Positions 18,660 through 25,303 of a DNA stretch of 25,303 nt are shown here, piece after piece (position 1 is the first letter of the stretch; each line of letters begins with the position of its first letter). The stretch is from a virus. Location of the stretch: IMG/VR virus record IMGVR_UViG_3300037807_000553, positions 1-25,303 of that record, one strand, 5' to 3'. The translations under genes were made by a program, and so were the position numbers. Under the pieces are notes generated by a model. It ran no database searches. It worked only from the letters and a program-made list of their open reading frames with translations, and was not told the origin of the DNA.

Positions 18660-20300
18660 ATGGAAAATATCTTTTTTGGTGATACCGTCAAGGCTTTGGG
18701 TGATGGCAAGGTCGTCGGGTATCTCGTCCGCTTTAGTAACCAAGAAATGCCAGACTTAGAAGACGACTTCTTTACTGCTAAAACTGAATTCGGAACGAAT
18801 ACAACCCCGCCAGTGGTTTATCATCACGGCATGGATAGCACGCTAAAGGCTAAGATCATCGGTACAAGCGAATTGAAGTTCGATGAGTTGGGCGTGTGGA
18901 TTGAAGCGCAATTAAATATGCGTGATGAATACGAGCGTGCGGTCTATGGCATGGTTGAAGCTGGCAAAGTTGGCTGGTCATCGGGCGCAATCTCTCACCT
19001 ATATGAGAGCGAAGAAACCGAAAAAGCACGTTGGATTAAGACGTGGGTTATCGGGGAAGCAAGCATCACCCCCACCCCAGCAGAGCCGCTAAATAATGTA
19101 CTAACGCTGAAATCTTTCTTAGAGAGCGGTGCTACCGCTGAGAGTGACGAAGGCGAAAACGAAAATAAAACTATTGAAGAGGTCAAAATGAAACCCGAAG
19201 AAAAAGAATTGGATTTAGGCTATGATGAAACCGCCGAAACCGTAGATGTCACCGAATTGGTACAAGATGCGGTCGCAGAACAAATGAAAGCTTGGGAAGA
19301 AAAACAGGTCATTGATAAAGCTGGCGTTGCCGCCAAGCGCGTTAATGTCAACAGCAAAACCAAGCGCGGCGATAGCGAGACGAAAGCCTTTGCATATTTC
19401 GCCCGAACAGGTGACGAAGGCGCAATCAAAGCAAGCAATGATACTGATATGAATATCGGTACCGATGCAGACGGCGGTTATACCGTTCCCACTGGTCACT
19501 ATAACGGCATCATCGCAAAACGTGATGAAAGTATGCTCTCTGCTAAATTGGGCGTACGGATGATTCCCGGGACAGGCACAACCGTAAATGTCCCGCTCGA
19601 CAACGAAGCTGATGGCGAATTTGTCGTAACTGGCGAGGCAAGCGGTTTCGACCGTGACGCCCCTGCGCTCTCCACCGTAGCAATGACGCTACTCAAGTAC
19701 ACCAAGAAAATTGAACTCTCTTATGAGTTGCTCCAAGATGAAGATAGTCGATTGATGGCTTTCCTTGCTGATTTCGTTGGGCGCGGCATGGCTAAAACGC
19801 ACAACGATTTACTCTTGACCGAAGTTGCCGCCAATGGTACGCAATTCAAAGAGTTTGCAAGTGCAACCGTCATTGCAGTAAACGAACTGGAAACCATCCC
19901 GTTCAATAGTGCGCTTGGTAACTATTTAGATGAAGCTGGCTCGGTTGGCTGGGTTATGCAACGCCCCGTACATGGTGAAATCGTGTTACTGGATGACGCG
20001 AATACCCGCCGCTATGCTTCTAATACCATGCCCGATAGCACAGGCGTGTTTGCCCCGTCCTTGCTCGGTTACCCCGTGCATTACAGCGCAAAAGCTGGCT
20101 TGACCGCCGCAAATGCTAAAAGCGTATTCTTTGGTAACTGGAACTTTGTGGGTAAGCGTGAAGCCCCTGGCTTTACCGTTCTGCGTGACCCATACTCCAA
20201 AGCCGAAAATGGTCAGGTAGTGCTTCATTACTACTTTAGAACTGTTTATGACGTTCTGCAAGCTGAAGCAATTGGCTATGGCGATCACCCAACAGCATAA
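18660..20300 (+). CDS. Fused prohead protease and HK97-fold major capsid protein
   Basis: 546 residues; AGGAG lies upstream of the ATG. Residues 1-150 are a prohead protease: YHHG (54-57) and GWSSGA (105-110) supply the catalytic His and Ser, with EASITPTPAEP beyond. A Glu/Lys-rich linker (about 155-235) is scaffold-like. From about 240 the HK97 capsid domain follows (GTDADGGYTVPT, RMIPGTGTTVNVPL, SRLMAFLADFVGRGMA, GNWNFVGKREAPGF). One chain therefore carries protease, scaffold and coat, probably processed at assembly. Codons 184-193 lie in the 28-bp repeat shared with the tail-tube gene. The stop overlaps the next ATG. Confidence 0.9.
   Translation: MENIFFGDTVKALGDGKVVGYLVRFSNQEMPDLEDDFFTAKTEFGTNTTPPVVYHHGMDSTLKAKIIGTSELKFDELGVWIEAQLNMRDEYERAVYGMVEAGKVGWSSGAISHLYESEETEKARWIKTWVIGEASITPTPAEPLNNVLTLKSFLESGATAESDEGENENKTIEEVKMKPEEKELDLGYDETAETVDVTELVQDAVAEQMKAWEEKQVIDKAGVAAKRVNVNSKTKRGDSETKAFAYFARTGDEGAIKASNDTDMNIGTDADGGYTVPTGHYNGIIAKRDESMLSAKLGVRMIPGTGTTVNVPLDNEADGEFVVTGEASGFDRDAPALSTVAMTLLKYTKKIELSYELLQDEDSRLMAFLADFVGRGMAKTHNDLLLTEVAANGTQFKEFASATVIAVNELETIPFNSALGNYLDEAGSVGWVMQRPVHGEIVLLDDANTRRYASNTMPDSTGVFAPSLLGYPVHYSAKAGLTAANAKSVFFGNWNFVGKREAPGFTVLRDPYSKAENGQVVLHYYFRTVYDVLQAEAIGYGDHPTA
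19209..19236 (+). repeat. 28-bp exact repeat (copy 1, capsid linker)
   Basis: The 28 bases beginning TTGGATTTAGG and ending AACCGCCG are identical to 23203-23230, 4 kb away. Both copies are read in the same frame as LDLGYDETA, here in the linker between protease and capsid. Confidence 0.9.
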
Positions 20301-21124
20301 TGAAAACCGTTGCTCTGGTAGGCTTCAATAAAACTACGATGAAATACCACACCAAAGCCCCGAAAGGGGCTGAGGTGTGGACTGTGAATCACGCTTGGAA
20401 GTACGATATTCCCAAGATAGACAGGCTCTTTGAAATACACCTACCAGAGCATAGACTAACCAGCAACATAATAACAAAAGAGCATGATGTTTGGTTATCA
20501 AAAGAACACGACTTCCCGATTTATACGCTTCCTAGTACCTATGAAAAGATACCGTCAAGCGTAGCATACCCCTATGATGAGATAGTCGCAGAGCATTGCG
20601 GAAACCTATTAGCGGGCGACAAAGTTCAAAAAGTCTTTACATCATCTTTTGATTACATGCTTGCGCTTGCTATCCACGAAGGCTTCAAAAATATTTATAT
20701 TTACGGCTTCGCTATGCGTGGGAATAGCGAATACGGTTACCAGCGAGATGGATTAGCCTATTGGCTAGGATATGCTAACGCACGCGGTATAAAAATAATA
20801 CAGCACGCGAAAAGCACGTTACTACGCCCTAAGGTTTACCATAAAGGAAGTCAGATGATTTCAAGGCAGATGGCAGAACATCATATTCAAACGCACGAAG
20901 AACAGGTTAAAAGATTAGAAAACCAATTAGCAGAGAAGCAAGGCGCGTTAGGTGTTCTTATCTCTTTGCATCAAAATAAAAAAGTCTCTGATAACGTGGT
21001 ACAGAAGGCACAGACCGACTACTGGCAGATAGCTGAGAACTTGCAAATAGCACGCGGCGCGGTTGGTGCGGTCAAGATGCTTTTGGATGACCACGACACG
21101 GAAGGGCTAAATGGCGATAACTAA
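20300..21124 (+). CDS. Rossmann-like protein with coiled-coil tail
   Basis: 274 residues; its ATG overlaps the capsid stop (TAATG). The N-terminus VALVGFNKTT (4-13) looks like a nucleotide- or sugar-binding loop. SSFDYMLALAIHEGFKNIYIYGFAMRGN (115-142) and YWLGYANARGIKIIQHAKSTLL (154-175) have the alternating beta-alpha pattern of a Rossmann fold. Residues 190-270 form a coiled coil. Proteins of this look occur among phage structural genes, perhaps modifying virion sugars, but substrate and function are unknown. Confidence 0.55.
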   Translation: MKTVALVGFNKTTMKYHTKAPKGAEVWTVNHAWKYDIPKIDRLFEIHLPEHRLTSNIITKEHDVWLSKEHDFPIYTLPSTYEKIPSSVAYPYDEIVAEHCGNLLAGDKVQKVFTSSFDYMLALAIHEGFKNIYIYGFAMRGNSEYGYQRDGLAYWLGYANARGIKIIQHAKSTLLRPKVYHKGSQMISRQMAEHHIQTHEEQVKRLENQLAEKQGALGVLISLHQNKKVSDNVVQKAQTDYWQIAENLQIARGAVGAVKMLLDDHDTEGLNGDN

Positions 21125-21707
21125 CGGGTACATTACCCTAGCAGAATTTAAGAACGAGCTGAATATTACAAGCAATACTAACGATTCTTGGCATGAGGAC
21201 ATCATAGAAGCCGCAAGTCGCCTGATTGATAATCACACGGGGCGCAGGTTTTACGCCACCACGGAAACAAGATACTATTCGCCTGATCAATCCTATCTTT
21301 TACAGGTAGACGATCTCCTGACTGTCACCACGTTGAAAACAGATGATAGTACAAGAGCATACGCGACCACGTGGGAAACTACGGATTACGATTTGCATCC
21401 ATTGAACGCAGGTGCAGACGGGCGACCCTATACAGAAATTGGCACAACGGTAAATGGTGATTATGTTTTCCCGCATTATATAAAGGGCGTTGAGTTAGCT
21501 GGCTCTTTTGGCTTTTGTACTCTTGTGAACGCCCCGCCAGACGTCAAGGCGGCGTGCATGATGTTATCGCTTCGCGTGTTCAAGCGATATGATACCCCGC
21601 TCGGCGTTACGGGTGGCTCGGTAGGAACGCAAGCAATCAGAATACCAAGCGTGATTAATGACCCTGACATTGTGGCTTTGCTTACACCTTATAGGCGGTT
21701 AGTATGA
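21111..21707 (+). CDS. Head-tail connector (gp6-like)
   Basis: 198 residues; overlaps the previous gene by 14 nt. YITLAEFKNELNIT (7-20), DIIEAASRLIDNHTGRRFY (29-47) and VDDLLTVTTL are typical of connector proteins that dock under the portal. The end (PPDVKAACMMLSLRVFKRYDTPLG) carries the usual helix. A tail terminator candidate follows with an ATGA overlap. Position and pattern agree. Confidence 0.8.
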   Translation: MAITNGYITLAEFKNELNITSNTNDSWHEDIIEAASRLIDNHTGRRFYATTETRYYSPDQSYLLQVDDLLTVTTLKTDDSTRAYATTWETTDYDLHPLNAGADGRPYTEIGTTVNGDYVFPHYIKGVELAGSFGFCTLVNAPPDVKAACMMLSLRVFKRYDTPLGVTGGSVGTQAIRIPSVINDPDIVALLTPYRRLV

Positions 21708-22108
21708 CACTTCAAGCCGCTGTTGAGCAGGTGCAAGATTTGATGGGCGCGGTCAGCGGCGTAAAATCTGCCCCTGACTATCCCCCCGAAAATATCAATG
21801 AGTACCCTTTTGTAGTTGCGTACATGGGCGGCGGTGAGATTGTTTTCGACACTCCATCCGCTTATAAAGGATTGCATACAATCATTATTGAATTGCACAT
21901 TGCGAGAAAAGACTTACCTAATGATATTGAGATTGCCGCGCCCTATGTGGACAGTATACCAGCCGCTCTAATGGCAGATGCTACGCTCGCTGGAACGGTG
22001 AATTTATTCGATAATATTACTTATGAATTTACAGAGATGCTATGGGACGCGGTAGAGACAATCGGCTTTAGATTTTCAATCAATGGTGTATCTCAAAGGA
22101 GTTGTTAG
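21704..22108 (+). CDS. Tail terminator/completion protein candidate
   Basis: 134 residues, coupled by ATGA. An N-terminal helix (TLQAAVEQVQDLMGAVSGVKSAPDYPP) precedes beta strands (YPFVVAYMGGGEIVF, HTIIIELHIARKDLP) and the C-terminal ETIGFRFSINGVSQ. This helix-then-beta layout and the place between connector and tail tube fit tail terminator proteins that cap the tube. No single diagnostic motif. Confidence 0.65.
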   Translation: MTLQAAVEQVQDLMGAVSGVKSAPDYPPENINEYPFVVAYMGGGEIVFDTPSAYKGLHTIIIELHIARKDLPNDIEIAAPYVDSIPAALMADATLAGTVNLFDNITYEFTEMLWDAVETIGFRFSINGVSQRSC

Positions 22109-22276
22109 ATGCTTAAATATATAGGCGGCGGGGACGCTCTTATTGGTGTACCCGCAAGAGACTTATCAAACGAAGAAGTTAAGGAACTTGGCAAAGCCGC
22201 CCTTTTGAATTCTGGCTTGTACCAAGAAATTAAAACAAAGGCTAAAAAGGCGGCAAAGCCGCAGGTGACTAAATGA
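22109..22276 (+). CDS. 55-residue small structural-region protein
   Basis: The ATG at 22109 directly follows the previous stop with AAAGGAG upstream, and the stop overlaps the tail-tube ATG (ATGA). It begins MLKYIGGGDALIGVPARDLS and ends in a Lys-rich tail (KTKAKKAAKPQVTK). The GVPARDLS...LLNSGLY pattern is common in short phage proteins before the tail tube gene. Its function is unknown. Confidence 0.7.
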   Translation: MLKYIGGGDALIGVPARDLSNEEVKELGKAALLNSGLYQEIKTKAKKAAKPQVTK

Positions 22277-23280
22277 GTGGTATTAAAGTATTACGAAAGA
22301 TTCAACTTGGCGGCGAGACAACCGCAGGAACAGCCGTTGCCGCTGATTTCATTTGGCGCGGTATTGCCACGGGCTTAGAAGATACACGGGAGAAAGTACG
22401 CCCAGAAGAAAACGTGGGTTTGACTTCTATGACAACCCGCCAATATACGCCCAAGATCGCGGCACAATTGAGCATGGCGGCAACAGAAGCCACATTCGAG
22501 CAGTTGCCCCATATTCTCGAAGCGGCTTTGATGAATGCAACCCCAGTGCAAGACGGGGCAGGGTCTGGGTATCTTTATACCTACAACTTACCCACGACAG
22601 CGCGAGCGGTCACAGACATCAAAACTTATACGATTGAAGGTGGCGACAATCAGCAAGCCGAGGAAATGGCTTATGCTTTTGTTAGCGAGTTTGAAATCTC
22701 TATGAACGCTGGCGAAGCCTGGATGGTATCTGCCACCTGGCAGGGACGGGAAGCGAGTACAACCACCTTTACAGGCGCGCTTGCTATCCCTTCAATTGAA
22801 GAAATCCTGACACAAGAAACGAAGCTGTATATTGACGCGGTGGGCGGGACGATTGGCACGACAGAGATTGCTTGTACTTTGCTGAGCGCGACCCTGAATA
22901 TAACCACAGGATTAATTGCACGCTTCACCGCGAGCGGAGAATTGTTTTTCTGCGTTGCTGAAGATGTCGGAATGCGCGGCACGTTAGAACTAACTTTCTT
23001 GCATAATACAACCGCCGTTGCTACTAAAGCCAATTGGCGAGCTGATACCCCCGCTCTTGTAAGATTAGAAGCGGACGGCTCTGCGCTCGACACGGGCGCA
23101 ACCTATACTTATAAAACCGCGCAAATTAATTGCGCTGGTATTTGGAACACATTCGATGATTCAGACGGTGACGACGAAGGCACAAATACCGCCGTTGCTA
23201 CTTTGGATTTAGGCTATGATGAAACCGCCGCGCTTCTTGGTAGCATTTTAATTGTGAATGAACTAACCGCGCTCCCGTAG
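22273..23280 (+). CDS. Major tail tube protein
   Basis: 335 residues, ATGA-coupled. It begins MSGIKVLRKIQLGGETTAGTAVAADFIWRG and has the beta-rich pattern of long-tail tube subunits with repeated Thr/Ala-rich strands and hexamer-forming sandwich folds (WMVSATWQGREASTTTF, ELTFLHNTTAVATKANWR). The position between connector-type genes and chaperones is standard. The C-terminal part contains the LDLGYDETA segment of the 28-bp repeat shared with the capsid gene. Confidence 0.8.
   Translation: MSGIKVLRKIQLGGETTAGTAVAADFIWRGIATGLEDTREKVRPEENVGLTSMTTRQYTPKIAAQLSMAATEATFEQLPHILEAALMNATPVQDGAGSGYLYTYNLPTTARAVTDIKTYTIEGGDNQQAEEMAYAFVSEFEISMNAGEAWMVSATWQGREASTTTFTGALAIPSIEEILTQETKLYIDAVGGTIGTTEIACTLLSATLNITTGLIARFTASGELFFCVAEDVGMRGTLELTFLHNTTAVATKANWRADTPALVRLEADGSALDTGATYTYKTAQINCAGIWNTFDDSDGDDEGTNTAVATLDLGYDETAALLGSILIVNELTALP
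23203..23230 (+). repeat. 28-bp exact repeat (copy 2, tail-tube C-terminus)
   Basis: Identical to 19209-19236 over 28 bases, including third codon positions; the flanks do not match. Read in frame as LDLGYDETA near the end of the tail tube protein. Confidence 0.9.
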
Positions 23281-23296
23281 TGCGAAAGGCTAGACA

Positions 23297-23569
23297 ATGA
23301 AAGTCGAACATAAAAAGTTAAAAGTGACCGCAGAGATTCACGCGGATTTTACGCAGAAACAGCTTGAGACATATCAAGAAACTTTGCTTGAGAGAGCGAA
23401 GGAATACAAATCAGGCGCGGCTTATAATCGAATTATGGTAGAAGCCGCGCAAGAGGCGAAGATCGTCACAGACTTAGAAGGTGATGCAACCCGCCCCGCC
23501 GTTGTGATGTGGCTTACTCAAAAGATACGCGCTACAGTAGACGAAGCGACAAAAATCCCCCCAGAATGA
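23297..23569 (+). CDS. Tail assembly chaperone, upstream frame (G-like)
   Basis: 90 residues beginning MKVEHKKLKVTAEIHADF, mainly helical (KQLETYQETLLERAKEY). Position between tail tube and tape measure is that of the G chaperone. The last codons contain C CCC CCA (23557-23563), a -1 slippery heptamer in the right phase, just before the stop. Chaperone frames of this kind coat the tape measure during tail assembly. Confidence 0.75.
   Translation: MKVEHKKLKVTAEIHADFTQKQLETYQETLLERAKEYKSGAAYNRIMVEAAQEAKIVTDLEGDATRPAVVMWLTQKIRATVDEATKIPPE
23557..23563 (+). promoter_or_regulatory. Candidate -1 ribosomal frameshift site (C CCC CCA)
   Basis: The heptamer is in the zero frame as ATC CCC CCA, so both tRNAs can re-pair after a -1 slip, joining the 90-residue frame to the frame that ends at 23874. 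The stop of the first frame follows within two codons. Confidence 0.5.
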
Positions 23570-23874
23570 TTCTAGCGGCGGCTGATTATGCACTAGGCAA
23601 AAAAGATGCCGTCCCGCCGTTAGAACTCTCTGATTATTTCAAGTGCGAACTTTTTTCATCTTTGCCTAATGGCGGGGGTTGGAAGCAAGAGCCGTTTCGC
23701 TGGTTGCAACGTGTGACGGTTTTCGTCAATGTTTATAACGCGATAAAGAGCCACAGCGAAGCCACCAAGAGATTGAAAGGAAAAGACTTGGGCGAATGGC
23801 TCGCTAATAATAAGCAGACGCTTAATGTAATCTTGCATATCGAAGAACTAAGAGGCGAGCATGTCAAAAATTGA
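23566..23874 (+). CDS. Tail assembly chaperone, downstream frame (T-like)
   Basis: If started independently, the ATG at 23566 overlaps the upstream stop (ATGA) and gives 102 residues (MILAAADYALGKKDAVPP, then LSDYFKCELFSSLPNGGGWKQEP). If reached by the -1 slip at 23557-23563 it becomes the C-terminal part of a fusion of about 190 residues. The arrangement, two overlapping frames before the tape measure, is classic for G/GT chaperones. Both routes may operate. Confidence 0.7.
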   Translation: MILAAADYALGKKDAVPPLELSDYFKCELFSSLPNGGGWKQEPFRWLQRVTVFVNVYNAIKSHSEATKRLKGKDLGEWLANNKQTLNVILHIEELRGEHVKN

Positions 23875-25303
23875 AATCATCGTCGAAGCCGAAACAAAGA
23901 AGGCACAGCGAGAACTTGAAAATCTCAATGATGAAATAAGCCGAACTGAAAACGAAGCCGAAAAGCAGAATGACGCTTTTGGCGGTACTGCCGTATCTCT
24001 GAACGCAATGATTGAGATTGCACAACAAGCAGTTGAAGCACTTAAGGCGATTTATGCAACGGCGAGAGAAGGGGCTGAACTAAACTTCTTGCAAGGCAAA
24101 TTTGAAAACCTAGCAGAATCAATAAACACAACAGCGGATGCGCTACTCGAAGAAATGCACATAGCGACTAAAAACACGATGTCGGATATGGAAGCTATGG
24201 CAACTGTGACGGAGTTAGTCGGCTTGGGCTTGGCGGGTGATGCAGAGGAAGCTGTAAGATTGGCGCGGGTGATGTCTGGGTTAAACATGAATTCAAATCA
24301 ATTGACATTGACCCTTACCAATATGACCACCATGCGCTTTGATGCTTTGGGTGTGCGCGTGGACGGCTTCAAGGAACGATTGCAAGACCTGAAGGATCAA
24401 GGGCTTGACACGGATTCAGCTTTCAAAGAAGCCTTTTTGCAACAGGCAGAAAGACAACTTGACTTAGTTGGTGATGCCGCCGACAGTCAGCTAGGAACAT
24501 TCAAGAAACTAGAAGCGCGCTTCAAAAATCTTGGCGATGAAAACAAGACTTTCATATCGGATGCTTTAGAGCCTTCAATAGCTTTATGGTTAGACCAAGC
24601 CGAAGCGATAGACGAAGCAGTCGAAGCGTATGACGAATTATTCGGAGAAGCGTTAGCACCTGATTTGTATTTGCGCAACAGAGATGAGATAGACGAGACC
24701 ATTAAAAAACAACGCGAATGGAATGATTTTACCGATAAAATGCCGCAGAGCTTCAACCGCATGGAAGCCGCAATCAAGGAAAGCACAGAGCCGATGAAAA
24801 GTCTCTCTTTCGCTTTTGGTGGGTTACTAGATGCCACGAAGCAATCAGGCGCGGAATTGGACAAGTTTCACGCAGAGCAGGAAAAGCTAAACACAAGTCT
24901 TGATGAAGGCAAAATAACGCTTGATGAATACAATCAAGCAATAGACGCTAATACCGAAAAGTTTGAAGAAAATACAAACAAGCGGATTCTAAAGCGCGTA
25001 GAAGAACGTCTCGCCGCTGATGGATTAACGGTAGCAGAGGAAGAATTTTTGCTTCGCCAAGGTCTGGCAATGGGGCTGTATACAGAAGAATATATTCTAG
25101 AAGCGGGGCGTGTTATTCAGGAAACTGAAAAGATGGTTGCTGATTTCAACGCTCTTGATGGTAAGCGTGTTTCCGTTTTTGTTACGACTTTTCTAAACTC
25201 AATCGGCGTTTCAGAGGGCGGTCTTTCAAAGATGCCTGGCTTTGCGCGGGGTGGGATTGTGAACGCGCCTGCCTCGGGTGCGCCTGCAATGTTACACGGA
25301 CAC
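23861..25303 (+). CDS. Tail tape measure protein (3' end beyond the window)
   Basis: The frame opens at ATG 23861 with AGAGG upstream and is still open at base 25303 (481 codons). It begins MSKIEIIVEAETKKAQREL, then long charged helices (LENLNDEISRTENEAEKQ, DQAEAIDEAVEAYDELFGE, HAEQEKLNTSLDEGKITLDEY) typical of tape measures. Near the edge PGFARGGIVNAPASGAPAMLHGH matches the Gly-rich segment often seen toward the end of tape measures, so the protein is probably only a little longer. If so the tail is short to medium for a siphovirus (inference from length). Confidence 0.85.
   Translation, partial: MSKIEIIVEAETKKAQRELENLNDEISRTENEAEKQNDAFGGTAVSLNAMIEIAQQAVEALKAIYATAREGAELNFLQGKFENLAESINTTADALLEEMHIATKNTMSDMEAMATVTELVGLGLAGDAEEAVRLARVMSGLNMNSNQLTLTLTNMTTMRFDALGVRVDGFKERLQDLKDQGLDTDSAFKEAFLQQAERQLDLVGDAADSQLGTFKKLEARFKNLGDENKTFISDALEPSIALWLDQAEAIDEAVEAYDELFGEALAPDLYLRNRDEIDETIKKQREWNDFTDKMPQSFNRMEAAIKESTEPMKSLSFAFGGLLDATKQSGAELDKFHAEQEKLNTSLDEGKITLDEYNQAIDANTEKFEENTNKRILKRVEERLAADGLTVAEEEFLLRQGLAMGLYTEEYILEAGRVIQETEKMVADFNALDGKRVSVFVTTFLNSIGVSEGGLSKMPGFARGGIVNAPASGAPAMLHGH

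Overview
The window is a 25.3-kb piece of a tailed double-stranded DNA bacteriophage (or prophage) genome. It holds a complete head-packaging series: small and large terminase, portal, Mu F-like head protein, a fused prohead protease and HK97-fold capsid, and connectors. A siphovirus-type tail series follows: tail terminator candidate, tail tube, a frameshift-type chaperone pair, and the start of the tape measure, which runs off the right edge. There is no sheath gene, so a long non-contractile tail is likely. Shine-Dalgarno sites of the AGGAG type and sigma70-like promoters with TATAAT boxes point to an ordinary bacterial host. The host cannot be named from the sequence. The Thr/Pro-rich lipoprotein linker at 10276-10614 resembles Chloroflexota lipoproteins, but this is weak evidence. 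No integrase, repressor, endolysin or tRNA gene was seen.

Layout. (1) 1-1323: a leftward zinc-ribbon gene cut by the window edge, then a rightward metallophosphoesterase and small partner closed by a strong terminator. (2) 1344-8965, leftward: the early/replication arm. In transcription order it holds a pentapeptide-repeat protein, small membrane and unknown proteins, a SWIM-like zinc protein, a DNA methyltransferase, a replication-initiator (lambda O-like) gene carrying iteron-like repeats next to an AT-rich tandem repeat, a DnaB-type helicase, several tiny zinc proteins, and a possible ssDNA-binding protein. (3) 8966-9089: the divergent control region with one promoter each way. (4) 9090-12646, rightward: many very small membrane and zinc proteins, an SH3 lipoprotein, a RusA-type resolvase and a holin-like protein. 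(5) 12845-25303, rightward: ParB-domain methyltransferase, packaging, head and tail.

Genes are tightly packed and often joined by ATGA or TAATG stop/start overlaps, so translation is probably coupled. Several real genes are under 60 codons: zinc ribbons at 3682, 6248 and 1-93; single-span membrane proteins at 6378, 7771, 8142, 9090, 10628 and 11005; and a structural one at 22109.

The most unusual content is not protein-coding. The sequence shows several structured RNA leaders. Some stems are complete only if G-U pairs are allowed on the transcribed strand, which argues for RNA-level function (2498-2551, 7611-7694, 18561-18641). There is a cluster of about 15 copies of a GTTGGC/GCCAAC motif in 560 bp (9870-10428). 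A 28-bp exact repeat is shared, in frame, by the capsid and tail-tube genes. A lambda-like origin candidate lies inside the initiator gene. A 15-bp near-identical block lies upstream of both rightward transcription units.
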